This document shows positions 56,544-64,000 of a stretch of 64,000 nt of DNA, one piece after another. Numbering within the stretch: position 1 is the first letter of the stretch; every line of letters starts with the position of its first letter. Under the pieces are notes generated by a model. It worked only from the letters and a program-made list of their open reading frames with translations. It did not search any database and was not told the origin of the DNA. The position numbers and the translations under genes were made by a program. This DNA is from Streptomyces sp. CB02009 (GTDB taxonomy: Bacteria; Actinomycetota; Actinomycetes; Streptomycetales; Streptomycetaceae): positions 619,687-683,686 of the forward strand of contig NZ_LIVV01000004.1 in NCBI RefSeq assembly GCF_001905825.1. Direction: 5' to 3'.

Positions 56544-58712
56544 TCAGGAGCAGCTGATCCGGGACTGCGCCCAGTCGGCGACCACGGCCCGCCCGAACGG
56601 CGTGTGCTCCTCCACCACCAGGCGGATCGTGCGGCGGCCCGAGATGTCGACGCCCACCGGGACCGGCGGGTCGCCGGCCCGGACCACGTCGGAGCGCCAG
56701 AGCCGCTCCTCGTCCCCGTACACGGAGAACCGGACGCCGCCGACGCCGAGCAGGCCGCTCAGGTCGTCGACGCCGACGACCGCGTCGTAACGGGTGCACT
56801 GCCGGTTGAGGTCGATCAGCAGGGACGAGGGCGCGTGGACGCTCACGCCGTGCGCGTACGGGGTGCCGCCGATCGACAGATCGTCGCGCTGCCACATCCA
56901 GCTGCTGTCGGAGAGGGAGACCTCGGGCTTCGTGCCGTCGCCGAAGATCCCGTAGTCCAGCTCGTTGACCTGGTAGACCCTCGGCGGGGCGGGCGGCGGC
57001 GGCGTCGGCTTCGGCGAGGGCTTCTCGGGACGGGGCGTCGGCGTGTGCGTGGGCGTCGGCTCCGGCGTCGGGCGGGGCTTCGGCGGTGCCGTCGTCGGTG
57101 TCGGCTTCGGTGACGGCTCAGCGGGCGTCGGCTTCGGCGAGGGCTTCGCGGGAGGGGGCGTGGGGGTCGGCGTCGGAGCGGGAGCCGGCGGCTCGGACGG
57201 TACGGGCGGGGGCGGCGGTACGGGCTTCGGCGTCGGCTTCGCCGCCGGTGCGGGCGCCGCCGGCACGACAGGGGTGACGACGGGCTGGGCGGGTCTGGGC
57301 GCGGCCACGGGCTGCGGGTCGCCGGCCATGGCCCAGACGAGCCCGGCGGCCGCGGCGACGGCCACGGCGGCCGCGATCCCGGCCTTGGCGGGCGCGCCGA
57401 GCGCCTCGGCGGCGGCGCCCCCGGAGGCCGCCCCGCCGGAGGACCCGGTGGCGGCTGCCGCGGCGCCGGCCGCGCCCGCGCCGACGGCGCCACCGGCGAC
57501 GACGCCGGCGGCCTTGAGCGCGTACCCGGCGGCGAACCAGCCGATGACGGCGACCGGAAGCAGCGCGGGGATCCCGGCGTTGACGTGGGCCAGTTCACCG
57601 GCGGCGACCCGGCACTTGGCGCATTCGTCCAGGTGCTTGCGCAGTCCGCGCTCGGCGCGCATCCGCAGACCGCCGCGCGCGTAGGCGCCGAGCCGGTCGG
57701 CGTAGCGGGCGCAGTCGCCGCCGGCCGTCAGGGACTGGCTGACGTGGGCCTGCAGATAGGCCTGCTTGAGGCCTTCGCGGGCGCGGCTGGCGAGGACGGC
57801 GGTGGCGTTGGCGGTCAGGCCGAAGAGCGGTGCGACCTCGCTGGGGGACTCCTCCTCGACGGTGGTGTGCCACAGCACGGCCTGCCAGCGCTCGGGCAGC
57901 GAGCGGAAGGCCTGCATGGCGAGGGACTGCTCGGCCTCGTGCATGGCGAGGACGTCGGCGCCGAGGTCGAGGCCGGCCCCGAAGGACGCGGTCTGGTCGG
58001 CGACCTCGGAGGAGCGGGCGGCCTCGGCCGCGAACACCGCGAAGTCCTCGACGAGGTGTTCCCGCCTCTGCGTCTTCGTCCAGTTCGCGGCGACGCGCCG
58101 GACGGTGGTCATCAGATAGGCGCGTACGGCCTGTTCGGGACCTGCTCCGCCGCGGACCGCCTGCAGGGTGCGGGCGAAGACCTCGGCGGTCAGGTCGTCG
58201 GCGGTGTGGGCGTCCCGGCAGCAGGTCCTCGCGTACCGGCGCACGGCGTCGGAGTGCCTGCGGAAGAGTTCCTCGTACGCGGAGTCGTCGCCGTCCCGCA
58301 TGAGCTGGACGAGCTCGGAGTCGGAGGGCGGCAGTTCCACGGGCGGCGGGAGGACGGTGTCGTGCTCGTGGTGGTCCCCGGCGGCGGGATCGGTCCCGGC
58401 GGGGCCGAACCCTGCGTCCGTCCCGAACCCTGCGTCCGTCCCGAACCCGGCATCCCTCCCGGACCCGGCTTCCGTCCCGGAGCCGGCGCCCCGTCCGGAG
58501 GTCTTGCCCTCGCGCTGCTGCGGCACACTCGGGTCGAGCGGCTCCACGGCAGCCGCCGCACCGGTCGAACCCGCGGCCGCGGAACCCGGTCCTGCGGTGT
58601 CCGGCGCACCGGAGAGGCCTCCCGGCCCACCCTGGCTCGGCACCTGCCGGGAGGGCGGTCCCCCCGCCTCGGCGGGGCCGCCAAGCGGCTCGTCCCGACT
58701 GTCACCGCTCAT
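56544..58712 (-). CDS. ECF sigma factor fused to zinc-finger anti-sigma, membrane helix and NPCBM domain
   Basis: The 722-residue protein has an N-terminal Gly/Pro-rich segment and sigma regions 2 and 4 (ELFRRHSDAVRRYARTC; SEVAPLFGLTANATAVLASRAREGLKQAY). A zinc-binding anti-sigma segment follows (RKHLDECAKCRVAAGE), then a hydrophobic membrane region, a Pro/Lys/Thr-rich stalk of about 90 residues and a C-terminal NPCBM sugar-binding domain (DYGIFGDGTKPEVSL to the end). This order fits the ECF52 group: wall or carbohydrate sensing outside, sigma factor inside. Release of the sigma part would need proteolysis. The ATG at 58712 has a weak ribosome site, so the start is uncertain. Confidence 0.88.
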   Translation of the reverse strand: MSGDSRDEPLGGPAEAGGPPSRQVPSQGGPGGLSGAPDTAGPGSAAAGSTGAAAAVEPLDPSVPQQREGKTSGRGAGSGTEAGSGRDAGFGTDAGFGTDAGFGPAGTDPAAGDHHEHDTVLPPPVELPPSDSELVQLMRDGDDSAYEELFRRHSDAVRRYARTCCRDAHTADDLTAEVFARTLQAVRGGAGPEQAVRAYLMTTVRRVAANWTKTQRREHLVEDFAVFAAEAARSSEVADQTASFGAGLDLGADVLAMHEAEQSLAMQAFRSLPERWQAVLWHTTVEEESPSEVAPLFGLTANATAVLASRAREGLKQAYLQAHVSQSLTAGGDCARYADRLGAYARGGLRMRAERGLRKHLDECAKCRVAAGELAHVNAGIPALLPVAVIGWFAAGYALKAAGVVAGGAVGAGAAGAAAAATGSSGGAASGGAAAEALGAPAKAGIAAAVAVAAAAGLVWAMAGDPQPVAAPRPAQPVVTPVVPAAPAPAAKPTPKPVPPPPPVPSEPPAPAPTPTPTPPPAKPSPKPTPAEPSPKPTPTTAPPKPRPTPEPTPTHTPTPRPEKPSPKPTPPPPAPPRVYQVNELDYGIFGDGTKPEVSLSDSSWMWQRDDLSIGGTPYAHGVSVHAPSSLLIDLNRQCTRYDAVVGVDDLSGLLGVGGVRFSVYGDEERLWRSDVVRAGDPPVPVGVDISGRRTIRLVVEEHTPFGRAVVADWAQSRISCS

Positions 58713-58981
58713 CGCGGAAGCCCCCGTACGCACGCTCGGACCCGAACACCGGGCAAGCCTGCCACAGCGCGCGGGCACGCCGAAGCGCCGCGGCCACTTA
58801 CCACTCGTCCGGGGCGACTTCGTGTATCCGGGCGTAACCGTTCACACGTTCGTGTCATGCTCATTGGTCCGCCCGGACCACGAAAGCCCGCGGACGACGA
58901 AGACCTCCGGCCCGCGAAGTGCCCGGCCCGCGAAGCGCCCCAGCCCCAGCCCCCGCCGGAGCGCGTGCAGCCGACGCCTGC

Positions 58982-59776
58982 CTACCGGGAGCGAAGGCCT
59001 TCGAGCAGGATGTCGAGGAGCCGCGACGAGGCCGCCGCCTGCTGCACCGCGTCCGGCAGCGCCGGAGCGGCCGTGGCGATGACGAGGAGGACGTCGGCCA
59101 CGGTCACGTCGGTCCGCAGCTCACCCGCCTCACGCGCCCGGTCGACCAGCCGGCCGACCACCTCGAGGAGCTCCGCGGCACCCGCGTCGTCCTTCTCCTC
59201 GGCCGGCACGGCCCGCGGCGCGACCACGCGCACGTCGGCCTGCTCGCCGATGACCCGCTGGTGCGGCACCCGCGCCGCGTCGCCCGCGTCCGGGGAGCCG
59301 CCGCCGAGCGGCAGCACCGTCACGTCGTCGACGCCCACCCGCAGCACCTGCGGCGGAAGGAGCCGTCCCGCGCCCGAGGCCACCGAGGTCCGCAGGAACC
59401 GGGAGAGCGCCGACCACGGCTCGTCCTCCTGGCCCAGCGCGGCCCGTGCCTGCTCGGTCAGCCGGGAGGTCTCCTCCTCGGCTATCCGCCGGACCAGCAC
59501 GTCCTTGCTCGGGAAGCGGCGGTAGACGGTGCCGACGCCGACGCGGGCGCGGCGCGCCACGTCCTCCATCGGAGCCCCGTAACCGAGCTCGCCGAAGACC
59601 TCGCGCGCGGCGCGCAGGACGTGCTCCAGATTGCGCTGGGCGTCCACCCGCAGCGGCGCGGACCTGCCGGACACCGGTGCGCCGTTGCGCTCGGAGCCGC
59701 CGAGGCCCGTGTGCGGGCCCTCGTCCACGGTCGCCGTCCCGGCGCCCGTCTGCCATCGTGAATCCTGCATATGCAT
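58982..59776 (-). CDS. atrA: TetR-family regulator AtrA
   Basis: AtrA is a global Streptomyces regulator that activates actII-ORF4 and other targets. The 264-residue protein has the TetR helix-turn-helix (AREVFGELGYGAPMEDVARR, VGVGTVYRRFPSKDVLVRRI) near residues 55-100 and a C-terminal ligand domain. Two ATG starts are possible, 59776 (MHMQDS, GGGGGAA upstream) and 59794 (MSGGTL, GGGGGGAGA upstream); I use the shorter. Synteny with the divergent NADH dehydrogenase gene supports the name. A 353-base shared promoter region follows upstream. Confidence 0.9.
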   Translation of the reverse strand: MHMQDSRWQTGAGTATVDEGPHTGLGGSERNGAPVSGRSAPLRVDAQRNLEHVLRAAREVFGELGYGAPMEDVARRARVGVGTVYRRFPSKDVLVRRIAEEETSRLTEQARAALGQEDEPWSALSRFLRTSVASGAGRLLPPQVLRVGVDDVTVLPLGGGSPDAGDAARVPHQRVIGEQADVRVVAPRAVPAEEKDDAGAAELLEVVGRLVDRAREAGELRTDVTVADVLLVIATAAPALPDAVQQAAASSRLLDILLEGLRSR

Positions 59777-60129
59777 AAGCGTTCCCCCGCTCATGATGTC
59801 TCCCCCCGGAGACTCCCCGCCCTGAAACGGGGCTCCCGGCGGCGAGCGCTTCGGTCCACGCGCTCCCATCCGACACCCCGACGAAGTACGAACATAGTTG
59901 AGTCCGGGTCAATTCAGAAGGGGGAGTTCCGTACGGTGCGCCCCCCGATCGGAGCAAGGAGGGGAACACTCCCGATTCCGACCCCCCGCGGAGCCCGGCG
60001 CATCCGTCCTGACCTGCTCCGTTGCGCCCGCACCCGCCTCATGCGCCACCCCGCGCCTCCGTACCCCTCCGGTCACACAATTTGCCGGGGCTGTGGACAA
60101 ACCACGGACGGCGGGTGCGTCATGGGACA
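59777..60129. promoter_or_regulatory. Divergent promoter region atrA / NADH dehydrogenase
   Basis: The 353-base gap contains locally AT-richer sequence near 59890-59910 and near 60070-60110, where promoters for both genes probably lie. I could not recognise an AtrA operator. No gene was found. Confidence 0.45.
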
Positions 60130-61494
60130 GTGACGGAACCTGCGCGCATTCTCGTGGTCGGCGGTGGCTACGTCGGCATGTACACCGCGCTGCGCCTCCA
60201 ACGGCAGCTCAGGGCCGAGCTGAGAGCCGGCGACGCCGAGATCACGGTGGTCACCCCCGAGCCGTACATGACGTACCAGCCGTTCCTCCCCGAGGCCGCC
60301 GCCGGCTCGATCTCCCCGCGGCACGTCGTCGTGCCGCTCCGCCGGGTCCTCGACGGCTGCCGGATCGTCATCGGCGAGGTCCGCTCCATCGACCACGCCA
60401 AGCGGACCGCGACCCTCTCCACCCTCGCGACCGCGGAGGAGGGCACCGGCACCGCGGACCTCACGTACGACGAACTGGTCCTCGCGCCGGGCTCGGTCTC
60501 CCGCACCCTCCCGGTCCCCGGCCTCGCCGACCACGCCATCGGCTTCAAGACCGTGGAGGAGGCCATCGGCCTGCGCAACCACGTCATCGAGCAGATGGAC
60601 ATCGCCTCCTCGACCCGTGACCCCGCGATCCGCGACGCGGCCCTGACCTTCGTCTTCGTCGGCGGCGGCTACGCGGGCGTGGAGGCGCTCGCCGAGCTGG
60701 AGGACATGGCCCGCTACACGGCGCGGTACTACCACAACCTCAAGCCGGAGGACCTGCGCTGGGTCCTCGTCGAGGCCTCCGACCGCATCCTGCCCGAGGT
60801 GGGCGAGGAGATGGGGAAGTACGCCATCCGCGAGCTGCGGGGCCGGAACATCGACGTACGCCTGGAGACCCGCCTCGAGTCCTGCGAGGACCGGATCGCC
60901 GTCCTCAGCGACGGCACCCGGCTGCCCACCCGCACCGTCGTCTGGACCGCGGGCGTGAAGCCCGCCCCCCTGCTCGCCGCGACCGACCTGCCGCTGAACG
61001 AGCACGGCCGGCTCCGCTGCACCGCCCAGCTCGCCGTCGAGGGCGTCGCCCACGCCTGGGCCGCCGGCGACGCCGCCGCCGTCCCCGACGCGACCTCGAA
61101 GGAACCCGGCAAGGAGTGCGCGCCCAACGCGCAGCACGCCGTCCGCCAGGCCAAGGTCCTCGCCGAGAACATCGCGGCCTCCCTGCGCGGCCGGCCGCTC
61201 AAGGAGTACGCGCACACGTACGCCGGCTCCGTGGCGTCCCTCGGCCTCCACCAGGGCGTCGCCCACGTCTACGGACGGAAACTCAAGGGATATCCGGCCT
61301 GGTTCATGCACCGCGCCTACCACCTGAGCCGGGTCCCCACCTTCAACCGCAAGGCCAGGGTCCTCGCCGAATGGACCCTGTCCGGCCTGTTCAAACGGGA
61401 GATCGTCTCCCTCGGGTCGCTGGAACACCCCCGCGCCGAATTCGAACTCGCCGCCGCTCCGCCCCCCGACCACCGCGACAAGCCGTCGTCCTGA
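60130..61494 (+). CDS. Type II NADH dehydrogenase
   Basis: The 454-residue FAD protein passes electrons from NADH to menaquinone without proton pumping, bound to the inner face of the membrane. It has the FAD-binding motif LVVGGGYVGMYTALRLQR at the N-terminus and a second dinucleotide motif FVGGGYAGVEALAELED. WTAGVKPAPLL and the FAD-contacting AWAAGDAAAVPD follow. A basic C-terminal segment (FNRKARVLAEWTLSGLFKRE) probably provides membrane contact. The GTG at 60130 has no strong ribosome site. It is divergent from atrA. Confidence 0.92.
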   Translation: MTEPARILVVGGGYVGMYTALRLQRQLRAELRAGDAEITVVTPEPYMTYQPFLPEAAAGSISPRHVVVPLRRVLDGCRIVIGEVRSIDHAKRTATLSTLATAEEGTGTADLTYDELVLAPGSVSRTLPVPGLADHAIGFKTVEEAIGLRNHVIEQMDIASSTRDPAIRDAALTFVFVGGGYAGVEALAELEDMARYTARYYHNLKPEDLRWVLVEASDRILPEVGEEMGKYAIRELRGRNIDVRLETRLESCEDRIAVLSDGTRLPTRTVVWTAGVKPAPLLAATDLPLNEHGRLRCTAQLAVEGVAHAWAAGDAAAVPDATSKEPGKECAPNAQHAVRQAKVLAENIAASLRGRPLKEYAHTYAGSVASLGLHQGVAHVYGRKLKGYPAWFMHRAYHLSRVPTFNRKARVLAEWTLSGLFKREIVSLGSLEHPRAEFELAAAPPPDHRDKPSS

Positions 61495-61600
61495 CATCAC
61501 TGTCAGTGCACTCGTCCACACTGGACGTGTGACCATAGGTGGGCTCACACCTGCACAGCGTGACTCTGCACGGCACCGACACCACGAGGCATAGAGATCC

Positions 61601-63244
61601 GTGAACTTCACCCGTTGGAGCGCCCGGCTCCCCGGTACACAGCGCCGCGCGGCGCGGGGGACCGAAGGCTCCGTGCCCGCCGCCCGCGGTGAGTACGCGC
61701 AGCAGCTGGAGCACCTGGCCGGCCACGCCGGCGAGCCCCTCGACGTGCCCGCCCTGGAGGACTTCTCCGTACGGGAGCTCCTGGGCCGGCTCCCCGGCCT
61801 GGTCGCCCTCGCGTACGGCCCGGAGCACCGCATCGCGTACGTCAACGACGCCTATGCCGCCGCCTTCGGCCCCCGCCCCGCGGGCGTGCCCGTCGCCGAC
61901 AGCTGCCCGGAGGCGGAGGAACTCGGCCTGCTGCCCCTCATGGACCAGGTGCTGCGCAGCGGCAAGCCCCGTACGGTCAAGTCCCGCCGCACCCAGGACG
62001 GCGGCTCGTACACGGTGACCTGCCTGCCCGTGGACAGCGCGCATGTCGAGGGCGGCGGAGTCCTCGTCCACGCCGCGGACGTCACCGACCACGCCGAGGC
62101 CGCCGAGCGGCTGCGGGCCAGCGAGCGCCGCCACCGCGAGACCGCCGTCACCCTCCAGCGCTCGCTGCTCCCGCAGGACCTGGAGCAGCCCGACGACCTG
62201 CGGATCGCCGCCACCTACCAGCCCGGCGGCACCGACGCGGCCGTCGGCGGCGACTGGTACGACGTGATCACCCTCGGCGCCGGACGCACCGCGCTCGTCA
62301 TCGGCGACGTGATGGGCCGGGGGGTGCGCGCCGCCGCCGTCATGGGCCAGCTCCGCACGGCCGTCCGCGCCTACGCGCGCCTGGACCTGCCCCCGCACGA
62401 GGTGCTCCAGCTCCTCGACGGCCTCGCCGCCGAGATCGACGCCAGCCAGATCGCCACCTGTGTGTACGCGATCCACGACCCCAACGAGGGGAAGCTGGTC
62501 TACGCCTCCGCGGGCCACCTCCCGATCCTCGTCCGCGACGAGGACGGCACCGTCCGGCGCGCCGAGGACCCGACGGGCCCGCCGCTCGGCACGGGCGGCT
62601 GGCTGCACACCTCCGGCTCCATCGCCCTGCCGCCCGGCTCGACCGCCGTCCTCTACACCGACGGACTGGTCGAGCGGCGCCGCGAGGACATCGACGAGGG
62701 CGTCGCCGCCCTGGCCCGCGCGCTCTCCGGCGCCAGCGGCACCCCGCAGGTCGTCTGCGACCGGCTGCTCCGCTCCCTGGGAGTCACCGCGGAGCACGAC
62801 GACGACGTGGCCGTCCTGGTCGTCCAGCACCCGTCCCGCAAGGGGGCGGACGCGGAGCTCTTCCACAACGCGGCCCTGGAACTCCTCGGCGGCGTGGAGG
62901 CCGCTCCCCGCGCGCGTGCGTTCGCCTCCGGAGTCCTGTCGTCCTGGCGCTTCCCGGTCGAACTGCGCGACCTGGGCGTCCTCGCCACCAGCGAACTGGT
63001 CGCGAACTCCCTCCAGCACGGCACCCCGCCCATGCGGCTGCGCCTGCGCCGCACCGACCGCCGCCTGATCATCGAGGTCACGGACGGGGACGACCACCTG
63101 CCCCGTCGCCGCAGGGCGGAATCGGAGGACGAGGCGGGTCGCGGGATCTCGATCATCGCGACGATCGCCTCGTCCTGGGGGAGCCGCCGCACACCGGGCG
63201 GCGGCAAAGCGGTCTGGTGCGAGTTCGCCCTGCCCGACCACTAG
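61601..63244 (+). CDS. PAS-SpoIIE phosphatase-HATPase protein
   Basis: The 547-residue cytoplasmic protein has a PAS-like N-terminal domain (about residues 50-165). The SpoIIE/PP2C phosphatase domain (about 185-400) has GGDWYDVITL, GDVMGRGVRAA, SAGHLPI and LYTDGLVERR. The C-terminal HATPase domain (about 425-545) has ATSELVANSLQHG and GRGISIIATIASSWG. The pair of opposing activities (anti-sigma kinase and phosphatase) in one protein is common in Streptomyces and controls sigma-factor antagonists. The GTG at 61601 is the start; the ribosome site is weak. It converges with the MFS gene with a one-base gap. Confidence 0.9.
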   Translation: MNFTRWSARLPGTQRRAARGTEGSVPAARGEYAQQLEHLAGHAGEPLDVPALEDFSVRELLGRLPGLVALAYGPEHRIAYVNDAYAAAFGPRPAGVPVADSCPEAEELGLLPLMDQVLRSGKPRTVKSRRTQDGGSYTVTCLPVDSAHVEGGGVLVHAADVTDHAEAAERLRASERRHRETAVTLQRSLLPQDLEQPDDLRIAATYQPGGTDAAVGGDWYDVITLGAGRTALVIGDVMGRGVRAAAVMGQLRTAVRAYARLDLPPHEVLQLLDGLAAEIDASQIATCVYAIHDPNEGKLVYASAGHLPILVRDEDGTVRRAEDPTGPPLGTGGWLHTSGSIALPPGSTAVLYTDGLVERRREDIDEGVAALARALSGASGTPQVVCDRLLRSLGVTAEHDDDVAVLVVQHPSRKGADAELFHNAALELLGGVEAAPRARAFASGVLSSWRFPVELRDLGVLATSELVANSLQHGTPPMRLRLRRTDRRLIIEVTDGDDHLPRRRRAESEDEAGRGISIIATIASSWGSRRTPGGGKAVWCEFALPDH

Positions 63245-63245
63245 G

Positions 63246-64000
63246 TCAGGCGGCCGCGGTCTCCTTCTCGGGCAGGTGCTGCGCCACGACCCGGGACGGC
63301 TTCACGGCGAGCGACGGCTGGTTCTGCTCCGGGGTCAGCTGCTTGCCCAGCCGCACCGCGAGGAACGTGATGCCGAGCGAGAACAGCACGAACGTCACGA
63401 TGTACGGACCGTGCAGCGCCGCTCCCATGGGCCCGCCCACGGCCGGCCCGACGGCCAGCGCCAGCTGCTTGACCAGCGCGAAGGCCGAGTTGTACTGCCC
63501 GACCATCGACTCCGGCGCCAGGTCGGCGACCAGCGGCGCCACGGTCGGCGACAGCATCGCCTCACCGAGCCCGAACAGGGCGTACGTGGAGACGAAGGCG
63601 GCCGTCGCCATGGCCTGGCTGCCGTGCCCGAGGCCCGCGTACCCGGCGATCAGCCAGGCCACGGTCCAGATCAGACCGACGGCCGCGATCACCCGGGTCC
63701 GCTTGCGGCGCTCGACGAACCGCAGCACCAGGAACTGGGCGGCCACGATCACCGCGGTGTTCGCGGCCAGCGCGATACCGAGCGTCGAGGGCTGGATGCC
63801 GGCGGCCTCGGTGCCGTACGCGGCGAGACCCGACTCGAACTGTCCGTAGCAGGCGAAGAAGAGGACGAAGCCGAGGACGCACAGCTGCACCATGGCCTTG
63901 TGCCCGAGCAGCGCGCGGACGCCGCCCTTGCCGCCCTCGGCGGGCCGGGCGCCCTGGAAGGCCGGAGAACCGGGCATCCGCACGGTCCCGACGATCCCCG
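63246..64000 (-). CDS. MFS transporter, 5' end outside window
   Basis: The frame is open to the right edge, so the true start lies beyond. The visible part (251 residues) is the C-terminal half of an MFS transporter, with about six hydrophobic helices. It includes AQFLVLRFVERRKRTRVIA, similar to the loop after helix 8, and a long polar tail ending in PEKETAAA. The first visible residues GIVGTV read straight through the edge. The substrate is unknown. It converges with the SpoIIE gene. Confidence 0.9.
   Translation of the reverse strand, partial: GIVGTVRMPGSPAFQGARPAEGGKGGVRALLGHKAMVQLCVLGFVLFFACYGQFESGLAAYGTEAAGIQPSTLGIALAANTAVIVAAQFLVLRFVERRKRTRVIAAVGLIWTVAWLIAGYAGLGHGSQAMATAAFVSTYALFGLGEAMLSPTVAPLVADLAPESMVGQYNSAFALVKQLALAVGPAVGGPMGAALHGPYIVTFVLFSLGITFLAVRLGKQLTPEQNQPSLAVKPSRVVAQHLPEKETAAA

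Overview
The window is a GC-rich chromosomal segment of a Streptomyces. The evidence is the strong G/C bias in third codon positions, frequent GTG starts, and clearly recognisable Streptomyces genes: bldC, atrA, valine dehydrogenase (vdh), an Lsr2 paralogue, a TipA-type regulator, a SARP/AfsR-like protein and an ECF sigma factor fused to an anti-sigma and sugar-binding domain. No insertion sequence, prophage, CRISPR array or large gene cluster was found. The species cannot be fixed from what is visible.

Layout. 1-3.9 kb: a truncated hypothetical gene, an N,N-dimethylformamidase-like protein and purC. 4.0-7.9 kb: tRNA-Gly(GCC), then a two-component system overlapping an ABC-2 exporter. 8.0-8.7 kb: two tRNA-Gly genes, one with a very unusual elbow, and an Lsr2-like protein. 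9.1-17.6 kb: purS-purQ-purL and purF-purM, separated by three small genes, so most of de novo IMP synthesis is encoded here. 17.8-22.2 kb: DUF3073, vdh, an uncharacterised protein, bldC, a DUF6274 protein and tRNA-Asp. 22.3-28.5 kb: HrpA helicase and a DsbA/CcdA thiol-redox pair. 28.6-33.0 kb: a tRNA cluster (Glu, Asp, Phe), a small metalloprotease, a lipoprotein, a DEAD-box helicase with a repetitive RGG-like tail, and tRNA-Lys. 33-37 kb: lipid kinase with PAP2 phosphatase, a SigJ/ECF41-type sigma factor, a rhodanese and initiator tRNA-fMet. 37-42 kb: a TipA-type regulator, a cysteine-synthase-like enzyme with an MFS transporter, and a PP2C phosphatase. 42-46 kb: a c-di-AMP (ydaO-type) riboswitch ahead of an M23 peptidase, a secreted peptide with an eight-cysteine partner, and PrsW. 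46-50 kb: trmB, an L-2-hydroxyglutarate oxidase and a sporulation-associated protein. 50-64 kb: an asparagine-synthase-like enzyme, an AfsR-like regulator, the sigma/anti-sigma fusion, atrA, a type II NADH dehydrogenase, a SpoIIE phosphatase and a truncated MFS transporter.

Functionally this is mostly core genome: purine synthesis, tRNA and RNA metabolism, envelope and redox upkeep, and developmental control (BldC, AtrA, Lsr2-like protein, sporulation-associated protein, several anti-sigma-type phosphatases). The observations I would look at first are: (1) the tRNA-Gly(UCC) at 8189-8260, which keeps the expected glycyl-tRNA synthetase identity elements but has lost the D-loop GG and the TTCG of the T loop, as in the staphylococcal tRNA-Gly species that feed peptidoglycan cross-bridge synthesis; (2) the bicistron of a secreted peptide and an eight-cysteine protein at 43.8-44.5 kb; (3) the asparagine-synthase-like protein with an altered pyrophosphate loop; and (4) the c-di-AMP riboswitch controlling a wall hydrolase.
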